Source of the DNA: Methylocaldum szegediense
Lineage (GTDB): Bacteria > Pseudomonadota > Gammaproteobacteria > Methylococcales > Methylococcaceae
Assembly: GCF_949769195.1 (NCBI RefSeq)
Contig: NZ_OX458333.1
Coordinates: forward strand, 2,232,001 to 2,296,000
Direction of reading: 5' to 3'
DNA length: 64,000 bases
A program made the translations under genes and the position numbers. Below are positions 45,555-54,790 of the stretch, in pieces. How positions within the stretch are numbered: the first letter of the stretch is position 1; each line of letters starts with the position of its first letter. The notes under the pieces were generated by a model that had not been told where the DNA came from, searched no databases, and worked only from the letters and a program-made list of their open reading frames with translations.

Positions 45555-45911
45555 ATGAAAGCTGACGTTCGAAAATGGGCCGCTCTTGTTCTCGTGATCG
45601 CCTTCGCCGACGGATGTTCCAGCATACGTGCGAGGACCGAGGTACTCCAAAACGATTGGGCGGTTTATCCCGGCGTTCGGCAGGACGTGAGAGAGATCGG
45701 CGGCATATTCAAGGGTGAGCGTTCGGCGCCGGGATGGATCAACGGGCTTGTGACATCCGTTCTCGTTTTCGATCTGCCTTTTTCGGCCATCTTCGATACG
45801 TTCGTGCTGCCGTACGACTGGTACCGCATTCGCAACCCGCGCCCTGCCGACGAAATCCGCGTCCCGTCGGAAGGACGTCCGATCCCTGGCCCCGAGGACG
45901 TCGGAGGATAA
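45555..45911 (+). CDS. YceK/YidQ-type lipoprotein
   Basis: A 118-residue protein. A signal peptide ending in the lipobox-like FADGC (Cys at residue 21) is followed by S-S-I-R-A-R-T. The rest, 'WAVYPGVRQDVREIGGIF', 'LVFDLPFSAIFDTFVLPYDWYRI', matches the pattern of the YceK/DUF1375 outer-membrane lipoproteins, whose role is unclear. It is monocistronic. Confidence 0.8.
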   Translation: MKADVRKWAALVLVIAFADGCSSIRARTEVLQNDWAVYPGVRQDVREIGGIFKGERSAPGWINGLVTSVLVFDLPFSAIFDTFVLPYDWYRIRNPRPADEIRVPSEGRPIPGPEDVGG

Positions 45912-46160
45912 AAGAACCGTCGCAGCCCATCGGCAAAAAAGCGGAGCCGTATTGCGATCCGGCAACGAAATTCGCCCGATCCTCGGTCGATCCCGTCCGT
46001 ACCCACGCAGGAATGCCCGAGCTGCTCTTTTCACATATCCTCGTCGCGGGAACTCGCAAAATAACACAAAGTAACACATGGTTGACTCGATAGCCGCGCT
46101 ACCTAATCGGCACCAGCCGACGAGTTGACAGCGGCCTTCAGGGCGCGCATGCTCAAGGCG

Positions 46161-46180
46161 TGTGGGCGATAAAGCCCACA
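46161..46180. other. Short perfect hairpin
   Basis: TGTGGGC-GATAAA-GCCCACA in the 330-base gap between the lipoprotein and formyltransferase genes. No T-run follows. Otherwise the gap shows nothing. Confidence 0.4.
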
Positions 46181-46241
46181 GAAACTCATGCTGTAAGGGA
46201 CTACTCATGATGATGGCATACCTTGCGCCGGAAGCCACGGA

Positions 46242-47186
46242 ATGGCGGCCATGAGCGCTCGATTTCGCTTGAATATCGTTCTCGCGGCCGAGGAAGGAGC
46301 GGGGCTCCGTATCTTGAAGGCTTTGGACCAGAGCGGACATCGGATCGCTCTGGTGCTCACCTCTCCTCCAGGGACGCACGGATCGGCCTTGTGGTCGTAC
46401 GCCGAAGCCCGCGGACATCCGCTGTTACCCGCCTCGACCGTCAAAGACGCCGCTCTTGCCGATATCTTCCGCAAAGAGGACGTGGACCTCTTTCTCAATG
46501 TCCACTCGCTCCATATCGTGAATGGCGCGATCCTGGAGTCTCCCCGAATCGGGGCGTTCAACCTGCACCCAGGTCCCCTACCGCGGTATGCCGGCCTCTA
46601 CGCGCCGGGCTGGGCGATCCTCCGCGGCGAACGCCGCTACGGGGTCACCGTTCACCGCATGCTGGCGGGCATCGATACAGGCCCCATTGCCTATCAAACG
46701 CTCTTCGACCTGACCGAAAGCGATACCGCTCTGTCGGTGGGACTGCGCTGCGTGGCGGAGGGCCTCGCTCTCCTGTTCACCCTGGTTGACGCGGCCGCTC
46801 TCGACCCGGCATCGATTCCGAATATCGAGCAAGATCTCACTCAGCGCGAATACTTCGGCAGAATTATCCCGGAGGGCGGCGCCATCTCCTGGGATCGACC
46901 CGCCGCCGACATCGACCGCATGGTCCGTGCCTTTTGTTATTTCCCCTTCCCGTCTCCATGGGGAGCGCCCAAAACGCGGGCCGGCGATCGCGAAATCGGA
47001 ATCGTGAAAACCTCGCCGACGGGAGAGCCGAGTTCCGCGCCTCCGGGAACGATCGCCAAGATCTCCGGAGACGAGGCGTGGGTCTCATGCGCGGATGCGT
47101 GGCTTCGGCTCGACCTGATTACGGTCGACGGCAGACGGGTAGCGCCAGCCGAAGCACTCTCGGATATCGATAGACTGGGCGGATAA
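46242..47186 (+). CDS. Formyltransferase-family protein (Fmt/ArnA-like)
   Basis: A 314-residue protein of the formyl-transferase fold. It has the catalytic triad-like residues: Asn in DLFLNVHSLHI, His in FNLHPGPLPRYAGLYAPGWAI and Asp in HRMLAGIDTGPIAYQ. A C-terminal subdomain (about 215-310) resembles the Fmt/ArnA C-terminal part. It differs from a housekeeping Fmt in the N-terminus and the HPGPLPRYAGLY loop, so it more likely formylates an amino sugar or a specialised metabolite. Its TAA stop lies at the very edge of a dispersed repeat. Confidence 0.82.
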   Translation: MAAMSARFRLNIVLAAEEGAGLRILKALDQSGHRIALVLTSPPGTHGSALWSYAEARGHPLLPASTVKDAALADIFRKEDVDLFLNVHSLHIVNGAILESPRIGAFNLHPGPLPRYAGLYAPGWAILRGERRYGVTVHRMLAGIDTGPIAYQTLFDLTESDTALSVGLRCVAEGLALLFTLVDAAALDPASIPNIEQDLTQREYFGRIIPEGGAISWDRPAADIDRMVRAFCYFPFPSPWGAPKTRAGDREIGIVKTSPTGEPSSAPPGTIAKISGDEAWVSCADAWLRLDLITVDGRRVAPAEALSDIDRLGG

Positions 47187-47783
47187 AGCGTTTTCATCAC
47201 TGATGGACGCTCGAAAAGGAAGCGGCCTGCGGCAGCGAGTGAATTTGACGCGGGTCTCGCCCCGCCGGCGAGTTACTTGTGCAAACCCCTTGTGGGGCTG
47301 CGCCCACAAGTCCTGGGTGTCCTTCCCTGGACACCCGCTTGCCTCGGGAGCGCCAAGGCAAGCCCATGGGGTTTGCCCTTCGGGCCAGCCTTCGGCTGTC
47401 CAGTGACAGCCTCCTGTCCTGGACGCCGCCCTTCGGGCGAACGTCGTTCGTCCCATTCCGCTCCCAGCGGAATGGTCGCTCCCGGCGAGTTTGTCTTTGC
47501 GTGCCCAAAGACAAATGTGTCGGGAACGCATTTGGACGCGCGAAGCGCGCCCGCAGGGTTCGCGCCAGGGACGGTGCGAATCAGCGGGCACCCGGATGGC
47601 GCGCTGATCCTGCGCGTCGCCGGCTGGAGCCGAGGGGCGACAGAAGGCACGTCCCTGTATCTCTGTCGCCGCACACGGTCCCTCGCGTGCCCCTTTGGGC
47701 AATTCCGCCTCCAGCCGACGATGCTCGGGCGCGCCATACGGGACGATTCAGCCATGCCTTACGCCCGATTAGAAAATGCTCCA
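47184..47783. repeat. Dispersed repeat family, longest copy (about 600 bp)
   Basis: The left end TAAAGCGTTTTCATCACTG and right end GATTAGAAAATGCTCCA form imperfect terminal inverted repeats. On the minus strand the order is AGCATTTTCTAATC, GAATCGTCCCGTATGGCG, CCCGAGCATCGTCGGCTGGAGG, a GC-rich core with several internal palindromes (for example TGTGGGCGCAGCCCCACA-like segments), then TTCGAGCGTCCATCAGTGATGAAAACGC. Copies are at 31861-32158 and 58203-58331. It has no transposase, so it appears non-autonomous. Confidence 0.75.
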
Positions 47784-48159
47784 AATGTCGTAAATTTGGA
47801 CGTTGAATCTTCGGCTCATCCGCCATTAGTTTGGGCGCTTCCCCGAATTAGATGATTTACAATGCCGGGTAAAAAGCTTTGCGGAGACAGACCGGCCAGG
47901 GCAACGTTCAGACGCTAGGGTTTCTTGCTCACTCAAAGCCTGCCGGCTCAAGCCGTAAAAGCCGATCACACCCAACCCAGGGGGATGTTCATGCCTCCCG
48001 CAAAGCGATGTATCTATGGCCGAAAATGCGATTCAACCGGCAGTTTGCGCACTGTTTTTTGCTGACTGACAACATGCTTCACACGTACACCGAAGAAAAA
48101 TACCAACAGTCTTCGGCCATCGCCGGAATCGTGCCGATGATTCGGGCTTCGAGTTGGGG
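47784..48159. other. Intergenic region upstream of crcB
   Basis: 376 bases without a convincing gene. I looked for a fluoride riboswitch before crcB and did not find its core. Confidence 0.35.
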
Positions 48160-48870
48160 ATGATGAGCCAACTCTTCGCCATTGCCTTGGGCGGTTCGCT
48201 CGGAGCCGTGGCGCGCTACTTGGTCGCTACCGGCATTTACGCCTGGCTAGGCCGGGGCTTTCCGCACGGCACCCTATTCGTGAACGTATCGGGTTCGTTC
48301 CTGATGGGGCTTCTTACCGAACTGATACTGCAGCGATTCCCACTTGCCGTCGAATATCGGGCGGCGATTCTCGTCGGATTCTTGGGCGCCTACACGACCT
48401 TCTCGACCTTCGCCATCGAAACCTTGTATCTGTTCGAGGAAGGCCAGATGGCCAAAGCCGGCCTGAATATCGTCTTGAGTACTGTGTTATGTCTCGCGGC
48501 GGTGTGGATCGGACTGGTGCTGGGCCGGCAAATCTTCGCTGCCGATCTCTATCCTTGGCTAGGGCACGGTTTTCCGTACGGTGGCCTGGCGCTCGCGCTG
48601 ACGATCGCCTTTACCCTGGCGACGTTGTCCGAATTCGTTTTTCTTCACTTCGACATTTCCGCGCCTTATCGCGCGATTGTCTTGATCTGTCTGCTCGGTA
48701 TCATGACTTTGGCGACAACCTTGTGGCTCGCGTTCCGATTGCCTGAAATTCGAGCGGAGTTTCAAGGTCTATTGAGCATCTTCGCCGTGAACGCGTTGCT
48801 CGGCGCTGGGACAATCTGGCTGGGCGAACTCATCGGAAACTGGTTATGGCACATCAGCAAGTCACCATAG
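48160..48870 (+). CDS. crcB: Tandem-domain CrcB/Fluc fluoride channel protein
   Basis: A 236-residue membrane protein, twice the length of ordinary CrcB. The first half (about 1-120) is a canonical Fluc: GGSLGAVARYLVATGIY, GTLFVNVSGSFLMGLLTE with the pore Asn, and GFLGAYTTFSTFAIETLYL with the Phe-box. The second half (about 135-236: FPYGGLALALTIAFTLATLSEFVFLHFDISAPYRAIVLICLLGIMTLATTLWLAF) has the CrcB hydrophobic pattern but lost the GGxxGAxxRY, Asn and TTFSTF signatures. It overlaps the DUF190 gene by 25 bases. Confidence 0.85.
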   Translation: MMSQLFAIALGGSLGAVARYLVATGIYAWLGRGFPHGTLFVNVSGSFLMGLLTELILQRFPLAVEYRAAILVGFLGAYTTFSTFAIETLYLFEEGQMAKAGLNIVLSTVLCLAAVWIGLVLGRQIFAADLYPWLGHGFPYGGLALALTIAFTLATLSEFVFLHFDISAPYRAIVLICLLGIMTLATTLWLAFRLPEIRAEFQGLLSIFAVNALLGAGTIWLGELIGNWLWHISKSP

Positions 48871-49160
48871 CGCGGATTTATCTACACGAAGGCGAGCACC
48901 TTCTGTCCAAGATCATGAACATCCTGCACGACGAAGAAAGAGTTGCCGGCGTAACCGTACTGCGCGGGATTACCGGATTCGGCAAGGACGGAAAGGTACG
49001 CACCAGCTCGCTGGCCGACCTGTCTCTAGATTCGCCCCTGGTGGTCGAATTTTACGACGCCCCGGACCGGGTGGATGCCGCGATCGAAAAACTGCTGCGG
49101 CGCTTGGATCTGAACCATGTCGTCACCTGGTCGGGAGTGCGCCATACGCAGACGAATTGA
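48846..49160 (+). CDS. DUF190 protein, partner of CrcB
   Basis: A 104-residue PII-like (DUF190) protein: VTIARIYLHEGEHL, IMNILHDEERVAGVTVLRGITGFGKDGKVRTSSLADLSLDSPLVVEFYDAPDRVDAAIEKLL. DUF190 genes commonly accompany crcB and may regulate or sense for the channel. The 25-base overlap with crcB supports coupled translation. Confidence 0.9.
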   Translation: MAHQQVTIARIYLHEGEHLLSKIMNILHDEERVAGVTVLRGITGFGKDGKVRTSSLADLSLDSPLVVEFYDAPDRVDAAIEKLLRRLDLNHVVTWSGVRHTQTN

Positions 49161-49302
49161 TCGGCCGTCGGCGACCGCGGCACGGGTTCGTCCGTCCCAC
49201 CAAGAAGCGTGGAGACATAACGATCATATCGATTCGGGTCTAGGAATCATCATCGCTCGACCATTGTCCAAATATTGAGGCCATTCAAATAAGGAGAGAA
49301 CG

Positions 49303-49581
49303 ATGAAACGGCTGATCAGCATACTGGTTACGGCGAGCGCCATGCTCTGGATCTCGCCCGGAATTCAAGCGGGCGAGGAGTTCTACGGCATCCTCGAAAG
49401 CCGCCCCGAAGGAAAGGTGGGCACCTGGACGATCGGGGGGCGGCAGGTCGCGGTGACGGAACAAACCAAATTGGAGGAAGACGACGGTCCCTTGGTAGTC
49501 GGAGCTTGTGTCGAGGTCGAATACAAGGGCGATACGGTCAAGGAGATCGAGACCGAAGAGTCGTACAAGTGCCGGAAGTAG
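49303..49581 (+). CDS. Small exported protein (DUF5666-like)
   Basis: A 92-residue protein with a signal peptide (ISILVTASAMLWISPGIQA) and a mature beta-rich domain EFYGILESRPEGKVGTWTIGGRQVAVTEQTKLEEDDGPLVVGACVEVEYKGDTVKEIETEESYKC. The 'G...GTWTIGG..V.VT..T.......VGA.VEV.....' pattern is DUF5666-like. AAGGAGAG precedes the ATG. The function is unknown. Confidence 0.75.
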   Translation: MKRLISILVTASAMLWISPGIQAGEEFYGILESRPEGKVGTWTIGGRQVAVTEQTKLEEDDGPLVVGACVEVEYKGDTVKEIETEESYKCRK

Positions 49582-49599
49582 CCGTACCCTTCGGAAGGA

Positions 49600-50307
49600 T
49601 CACGAACTTGTAAAAACTGGAGCCGGCCGCCAATCGGCGTTGAGCTTGCCGTCGACCAGGGCGATACGGCGGTCGGCGGCCGCAGCGAACGCAGGGTCGT
49701 GGGTCACTGCGACCACGGTCTTGCCCAAGCGGTGAGCCAAATCGCGAAGAATCTCCCGTACCGTGGCGCTAGACGCCGTATCGAGATTGCCGGTCGGCTC
49801 GTCAGCCAGAACGACCAGCGGATCGTTGGCCAGAGCACGGGCGATGGCGACACGCTGGCGCTGTCCCCCGGAAAGCTGGTGCGGATGTTTCGCGCTCTGC
49901 TCGGCAACCCTCAATTGGCCCAGCAAATCCATGGCGCGCGAGCGGATGGCGGCCTCGCCCAGCTTGCCGAGCCGACGCATCGGCAGCGCCACATTGTCGA
50001 GCACCGAAAACTCGGCGAGCAGGAAATGGAACTGGAATACGAATCCCAGCTTCTCCAACCGGCGATTCGCTAGTTCGTTTTCGCTATAGACCGAAGTATC
50101 CTCGCCGTCCAGCCAAACCCGCCCCGAGGTCGGAACATCGAGCAGGCCGAGAAGATAGAGCAGCGAGGACTTGCCGGAGCCGGAAGGCCCCATGATGCAG
50201 ACGAACTCGCCCCGCTCGATCTCGAGACTGATATCGTTCACCAGGGTCACCGGCACTTCGCCGGGCAGTACTCGCACCAGATGTTCCGCGCGCAGGACCG
50301 CCGTCAT
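49600..50307 (-). CDS. ABC exporter ATP-binding protein (MacB/LolD-like)
   Basis: A 235-residue ATPase with Walker [11 protein letters not shown]-loop [13 protein letters not shown], signature LSGGQRQRV, Walker B LVVLADEP and switch His VTHDP. The [16 protein letters not shown] and [12 protein letters not shown] segments are those of the LolD/MacB group. It overlaps the permease gene by 4 bases and is the third gene of the exporter operon. Confidence 0.92.
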   Translation of the reverse strand: MTAVLRAEHLVRVLPGEVPVTLVNDISLEIERGEFVCIMGPSGSGKSSLLYLLGLLDVPTSGRVWLDGEDTSVYSENELANRRLEKLGFVFQFHFLLAEFSVLDNVALPMRRLGKLGEAAIRSRAMDLLGQLRVAEQSAKHPHQLSGGQRQRVAIARALANDPLVVLADEPTGNLDTASSATVREILRDLAHRLGKTVVAVTHDPAFAAAADRRIALVDGKLNADWRPAPVFTSS

Positions 50308-51548
50308 GCCGCGCCCCGCAGGATTTCCACCGGATGCACCCGGCCCGCGCGCCGCGCCGGGAGATAGGCGGCGAGCATGCAGGACACCAGCGCGAAAGCA
50401 GCCGCGAGAGCGAATTGGTCCGGCCCCCACCATATCGGCATCTGTACTTTTTCCGTGACGCCGGGCGGCCTGAACTCGATGGCTTCCAGCACCTTCATGA
50501 GTCCGGCCCCGAGAAGCAGGCCGAAGGTACTGCCCACCACACCGATGATGGCGCCTTCGAACAGGAATATGAGCCGCACGTCGCGGGCGTGAAAACCGAT
50601 GGATTTCAGGATCGCGATATCTCGGGTCTTTTCCATCACGATGGTCGACAGCGTGTTGTAGATCCCGAACGACGCCACGACGAGGATCGCCGACACCACG
50701 CTGTACATGATGATGTTTCGCACCACCAGCACGCTCAGGATGTCCTCGGAGGCTTCGACCCAGGACACCGCCTTGTAGCCGGCAAAGGCTTCGATGCGTT
50801 GTGCGGCCTCGCGTGCGGCGTAAGGGTCGTCGAGCTGGATGATCAGGCGATTGACCCGGTTAGGCCGGTCGAACATTACCTGGGCGCGCTTGAGCAGAGT
50901 GAAGGTCTGCTTTTCGTCGTAATCGGCGTTGCCGGTGCGAAAAATACCGACCACTTTCATCGGACGGCTGACCCCGTTCGCGGCGACGACGTTCACGTTG
51001 CGGCCCAAAGTGAGGTTGAATTTCCGCGCCAGCCCGACGCCGATCACGATCCCGTTCGGGTTGGCGGCGAGCGCATCGATCGACCCCTCGACCATCTTTT
51101 CCTCGAGCGTGGATACGGTCTTCATCTTGGCCGGCACCACGCCCGAGAGAGTGACGCTTTCCTGCCGGCCGGCGAAAACCAGCACGGCCGAACCGACCAG
51201 CACCGGCGCGACCTTCACTCCAGGCATGGCTTCCACGAACTCGAGTTTCTCGCGGTAGCCGCGGATGCCGCGCGTCTCCGTCTGCGGCTTGACGTTGCTG
51301 ACATGCACCGCGCCGCCTGGCCAGCGCAGTTCCGCCGGCTGGGTGCGGGGCGAGCGGTATTCGTCGTAAACCGTGATGTGCGGGCTGTTGTCGATGAGAC
51401 GCTTGATGAAGTCCTTCTCGGAACCACGCATCAGGGACGACACGGCCAGAAAGAAAGCGACCCCGAGTATGACGCCGGTGAGCGAAACGAGGCTCTGCCG
51501 CTTGCGGCCGGTCAAATGCGTCAGCGCCACTTGAAGCTGTATGCGCAT
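50304..51548 (-). CDS. ABC transporter permease (FtsX/MacB-type)
   Basis: A 414-residue permease. It has an N-terminal membrane helix (GVILGVAFFLAVSSLM), a large periplasmic domain (about 50-270) with the MacB-PCD pattern (VVAANGVSRPMKVVGIFRTGN, RLIIQLDDPYAAREAAQRIE), and three C-terminal helices with TIVMEKTRDIAILKSIGFHARDVRLIFLFEGAIIGVVGSTFG. It uses the mechanotransmission design of MacB/LolCDE rather than a channel. It overlaps both neighbours. Confidence 0.92.
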   Translation of the reverse strand: MRIQLQVALTHLTGRKRQSLVSLTGVILGVAFFLAVSSLMRGSEKDFIKRLIDNSPHITVYDEYRSPRTQPAELRWPGGAVHVSNVKPQTETRGIRGYREKLEFVEAMPGVKVAPVLVGSAVLVFAGRQESVTLSGVVPAKMKTVSTLEEKMVEGSIDALAANPNGIVIGVGLARKFNLTLGRNVNVVAANGVSRPMKVVGIFRTGNADYDEKQTFTLLKRAQVMFDRPNRVNRLIIQLDDPYAAREAAQRIEAFAGYKAVSWVEASEDILSVLVVRNIIMYSVVSAILVVASFGIYNTLSTIVMEKTRDIAILKSIGFHARDVRLIFLFEGAIIGVVGSTFGLLLGAGLMKVLEAIEFRPPGVTEKVQMPIWWGPDQFALAAAFALVSCMLAAYLPARRAGRVHPVEILRGAA

Positions 51549-52567
51549 CAGGACACCGGTACGGACGAGGACGAACGGACGCGGGCGGCGCGGCCGTCGC
51601 GTAGCTTTTCCGAAGGCGTCTCGACGACTTGGGCTTCAGGCGACAACCCCTCGACGATCTCGGTGCGAACCGCGCCGATTACGCCGGTCTTCACCTTCCG
51701 CCGGTGCAGCTTCCCATCCTCGACCACCCAAACGACACCGTTCTGGACGGCCGTCGACGGCACCAACAGAGTGTTCTCCTTCTCCGAAACGATCAAATTG
51801 GCATCCACCGTCATGCCTACGCGCAATTTCTCCGGTTCGGCGAGCCGGATGCGAACCCGATAACTGCGCGCGATCGGGTCCCCCTTTGGCGTGATTTCGC
51901 TGACTTCGCCATCGAGTACTTGATTCGGCAGAGCCTCGGCGCGCAATAGCGCCTTCTGCCCTACGTGCACCCGCAAGATATCTTCTTCGTCCACCTCGGC
52001 GGTGACGCGCAAAGGCGCGCAGCAGGATAGATAGAACACGGCCTGTCCGACCGGAATGAACTGGCCGATTTCCCCGTCACGGCGGATGATCAAACCGTCC
52101 GCGGGCGAGGTGAGCGTCATGAAACCCCGCTGCGCGCGAGCGCGCTCCAGCGCCGCTTCCGCCGCTTCGAGATCGGAGCGCGCCCGGTCCAATTCAACCT
52201 TGGCGATGACCTTGCGCCGCACCAGCTCCTGCAAGCGCTCATACTGCGTGCGTGCGAACCACATGCGGGCGGTTAGCTCTTCGACCGTGTTTTTCAGGTC
52301 CTCATCGTCCAGCCGGGCAAGCACCTGTCCCTTGCGCACCTCACTTCCCTCGTCGACCTTGAGTTCGACCAAATGCCCGGCCTGGCGCGGCGCGATCGGC
52401 AGCATGACCGTGGGCTCCACGGTGCCGGTCGCGTAAATCGCCTCCACCGCGGGGCCGCGGGTCGGGGTTACCACGGTAACGACGATGGGGCCTTCGCGCC
52501 ACCAGAAAATGCTGCCCGCGACGGCGAGCACGCCGACGGCGAGGATCCAGATCCATTTTTTTCTCAT
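51548..52567 (-). CDS. Membrane-fusion (HlyD/MacA-type) adaptor
   Basis: A 339-residue periplasmic adaptor. It has an N-terminal membrane anchor (KWIWILAVGVLAVAGSIFWW), a biotinyl-lipoyl-like half (RQAGHLVELKVDEGSEVRKGQVLARLDD), a coiled-coil hairpin (about 85-150: RLQELVRRKVIAKVELDRARSDLEAAEAALERARAQ), then TSPADGLIIRRDGEIGQFIPVG and a beta-barrel. It is the first gene of the three-gene exporter operon. No outer-membrane TolC partner is nearby. The substrate is unknown. Confidence 0.92.
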   Translation of the reverse strand: MRKKWIWILAVGVLAVAGSIFWWREGPIVVTVVTPTRGPAVEAIYATGTVEPTVMLPIAPRQAGHLVELKVDEGSEVRKGQVLARLDDEDLKNTVEELTARMWFARTQYERLQELVRRKVIAKVELDRARSDLEAAEAALERARAQRGFMTLTSPADGLIIRRDGEIGQFIPVGQAVFYLSCCAPLRVTAEVDEEDILRVHVGQKALLRAEALPNQVLDGEVSEITPKGDPIARSYRVRIRLAEPEKLRVGMTVDANLIVSEKENTLLVPSTAVQNGVVWVVEDGKLHRRKVKTGVIGAVRTEIVEGLSPEAQVVETPSEKLRDGRAARVRSSSSVPVS

Positions 52568-52705
52568 TATTCGAACAGAGAAGGGTAAAAGTCGTGGACG
52601 AGCAATTGGAATTGATGACCACTTTTTTCGCGTTGCCGGCCTTGCCGCATGAACCCGCGAAATCGTCGCGGTCTAATCGGAATGGAGACGTTTTTAGGAT
52701 AGGCC

Positions 52706-53098
52706 ATGGGGATGATCAGTCTGATCTTCGAATCCGACCAGCTGGCGAAAACGACCAAGCTGGCACCGGCGCCTTTTTTCCGGGTTACCGGCAATTTCAT
52801 CAGCCAAGGCCCCGACCGGACACCGGTCGCGAAGTTCAGCAATCACTTCTGGGACATGCACGGCCAGCAGCATTTTACCCAGTATGCCTGCCACGACCGA
52901 GCGGTGGTCCGTTTTGAGGATGCGCTCGGGAACAGCTCGGAAACCTTCGGCCCGTTCGACGAGATCACCGTTGCTGACGGCGTAGTCTACGCCAACGGCC
53001 AACTTTTCGCCCGATTCACCGAGGAAACGCAGCTCTGGCATTGCTACAAGACCGACACTTACTGGTTGACCATGGTCCTGGCGTCTCCCACGCCGTAG
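52706..53098 (+). CDS. Hypothetical protein
   Basis: A 130-residue protein, probably beta-rich, without signal or membrane segment: FESDQLAKTTKLAPAPFFRVTGNFISQGPDRTPVAKFSNHFWDMHGQQHFTQYACHDRAVVRFEDALG...FGPFDEITVADGVVYANGQLFARFTEETQLWHCYKTDTYWL. I do not recognise a family. It is divergent from the exporter operon, with AGGATAGG before the ATG. Confidence 0.55.
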   Translation: MGMISLIFESDQLAKTTKLAPAPFFRVTGNFISQGPDRTPVAKFSNHFWDMHGQQHFTQYACHDRAVVRFEDALGNSSETFGPFDEITVADGVVYANGQLFARFTEETQLWHCYKTDTYWLTMVLASPTP

Positions 53099-53605
53099 GG
53101 ATAATGAAGCCCTGCGCAGCGTGCGCTTCTCCCCCTGTGCAAGTCGACCAAGCGCCGCACCGGCGTGAGCCCTGCACCGAGAGCAGTGATTTGTCGGCTT
53201 ATTCCACCACTTCATCGAAAGGAAAATGTTGCAGGCCGGAATAAGCGTTAGTGTTTAATTACAGCACGTCCATGTGCCGCTCCCTTCGGGCGCTTGACGT
53301 GCCAATCGGCCTCGCCTCACTACGCGGTCCCGCTTCGCTCGCGAGTCCTGGGCAGTCCTTCCCTGGCCTGCCCGCTCGTCGCATTGCGCCTCGCCCTGTC
53401 GATTGGTCCGGCGCTCAATACGGATTCCGCGCGCCGGGAGCGGCTTAGCCCCTTCGTTGTCGCTCAGGACAGGCTTATCCCGGCCTACCATTAAATTTCT
53501 GGTTGTTCGATAAATGAAGTTAGAGCCTATCTCCATAGGCTCAAGAATCCCTTCGACAATGGTGTCCTAAGCCTGTCGAAGGGCCTGCCCTGAGATTCTA
53601 TGTTT
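53099..53605. repeat. Repeat-rich gene-free region
   Basis: It has GCTTATTCC / GGAATAAGC arms (about 53198-53243), a GC-rich stretch (53320-53400, AGTCCTGGGCAGTCCTTCCCTGG) similar to the core of the 47184-47783 repeat, and CCTTCGAC...GTCGAAGG REP units at about 53550-53592. I see no credible gene. Confidence 0.5.
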
Positions 53606-54352
53606 CATGTCAAGCCGCCATTGCGTGCCATACTCTTTCATCAGCGCCTCGGCGAGCGCCTTGGCGATCGTCGGCACCGCCGCGTTCTCGGATTTCAAAG
53701 ATTACCGGCGTGAACATAAGCGCCCGCGCAAAGGCGCTACGTCCACGATATCGTGTTACCTGCGCTGGAAAGAAACGACGATTCGATCAAATCCGGCGCG
53801 AATCAGCTTTTCTTTGACCGGATCAATCTAACGGCAGGCGGCGGGATCGAAGAGAAACCGCGGTGTGTCTACTGGAAAGAATTGCTTTAGCACCTCAAAG
53901 CTCAAGCTGGCGAACGGATTGTAGCGCTCCGAGTTCCAGACGCGGAACAAGTACCGTCCTCCGCGCCTCAGCGTCCGGTAGGCTTCGCGAAACGCCGTTT
54001 CCTTATCGAAGCATGACCCCAAACGGGCAGACCACCGCATCGAACGCGTCGCCCTCGAACGGTAGCGCGGTAGCGTCCGCAATCTGGAACGTAACTGGTT
54101 CATGGGCAAGAATTTTTTTGCGGGCAACATCCGGCATCGAGTCGCTGACATCAATCGCGGTCAGTCGCACGTCCTTGGCAAGCGCGTCACGCAAGTGGCC
54201 GGTGACGATTCCTGTCCCTGCAGCGATTTCGAGCACGTCGCGGGCCGATCTCTCCGCTACGCGTCGTGCGATGTCGGCCCTATAGTGCTCGAGAAGCACG
54301 GGGCTAAGGTCCTGGCATAAGGGATGGCAACATCGCCTTCATAACCTGCCAT
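53606..54352 (-). pseudogene. Decayed UbiE-like SAM methyltransferase
   Basis: The reading passes through several frames: MAGYEGDVAIPYARTLAP; VLLEHYRADIARRVAERSARDVLEIAAGTGIVTGHLRDALAKDVRLTAIDVSDSMPDVARKK...GDAFDAVVCPFGVM; KETAFREAYRTLRRGGRYLFRVWNSERYNPF...FLFDPAACR-stop-IDPVKEKLIRAGFDRIVVSF; FTPVIFEIRERGGAD; VPTIAKALAEALMKEYG. Together these make one methyltransferase of about 250 residues with at least four frameshifts (near 54300, 54010, 53730, 53670) and an in-frame stop near 53829. It is clearly non-functional. Confidence 0.85.
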
Positions 54353-54790
54353 GAATGACTCTCTAAAAAATGAAAGGAAGAAAGACAAAAACGAACACAA
54401 TCAGCTGTTTTAGAAAATAAGCAGATACTGATGCTGCTACCGCTTTTTTGCTCGACAACACAGTCGTTTTCTATCGGAAAAACACCACCGGGCCCGAAAC
54501 GGACCAGGTTCCCGTCGAACGTTCGAGACTCGGGCGGATCTTGGTGCTCGTGGGTTCATGGACAGCCCCAAACGAGGGGTGCCCATGACACCTTTGCCGA
54601 GTGGCAGCGCGGTGTCATCCGGTTTGCCCAGCCGGCTCATTACCCGGACAGCATGGGATTTCCGGCATGAATCTCGATTTTGTCACCGAACCGCGGAGGG
54701 CCTCGGGTCAAGACTCATCGGCTCGTACGCGGCCTCCGATTACTTTCGCTGGATGCCGGAAATCCTATCGCTGCCCGGACACAACCCAGC
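54353..54790. other. Gene-free region
   Basis: 438 bases between a pseudogene and a small exported-protein gene. No gene or structured element is convincing. Confidence 0.35.

Noticed and set aside
47203-47855. Several long overlapping open frames inside the 47.2-47.8 kb repeat
   Set aside because: They occur on both strands and in all frames of a GC-rich repeat, resemble no protein family, and recur with the repeat rather than as genes.
47784-48159. Fluoride riboswitch before crcB
   Set aside because: I searched the 376 bases by eye and found no conserved core, so no feature is reported.
50334-51863. A 509-residue open frame antisense to the exporter permease
   Set aside because: It is a shadow frame in a GC-rich gene and is rich in His/Arg/Asp as expected from the reverse strand. 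The permease on the opposite strand is clearly real.
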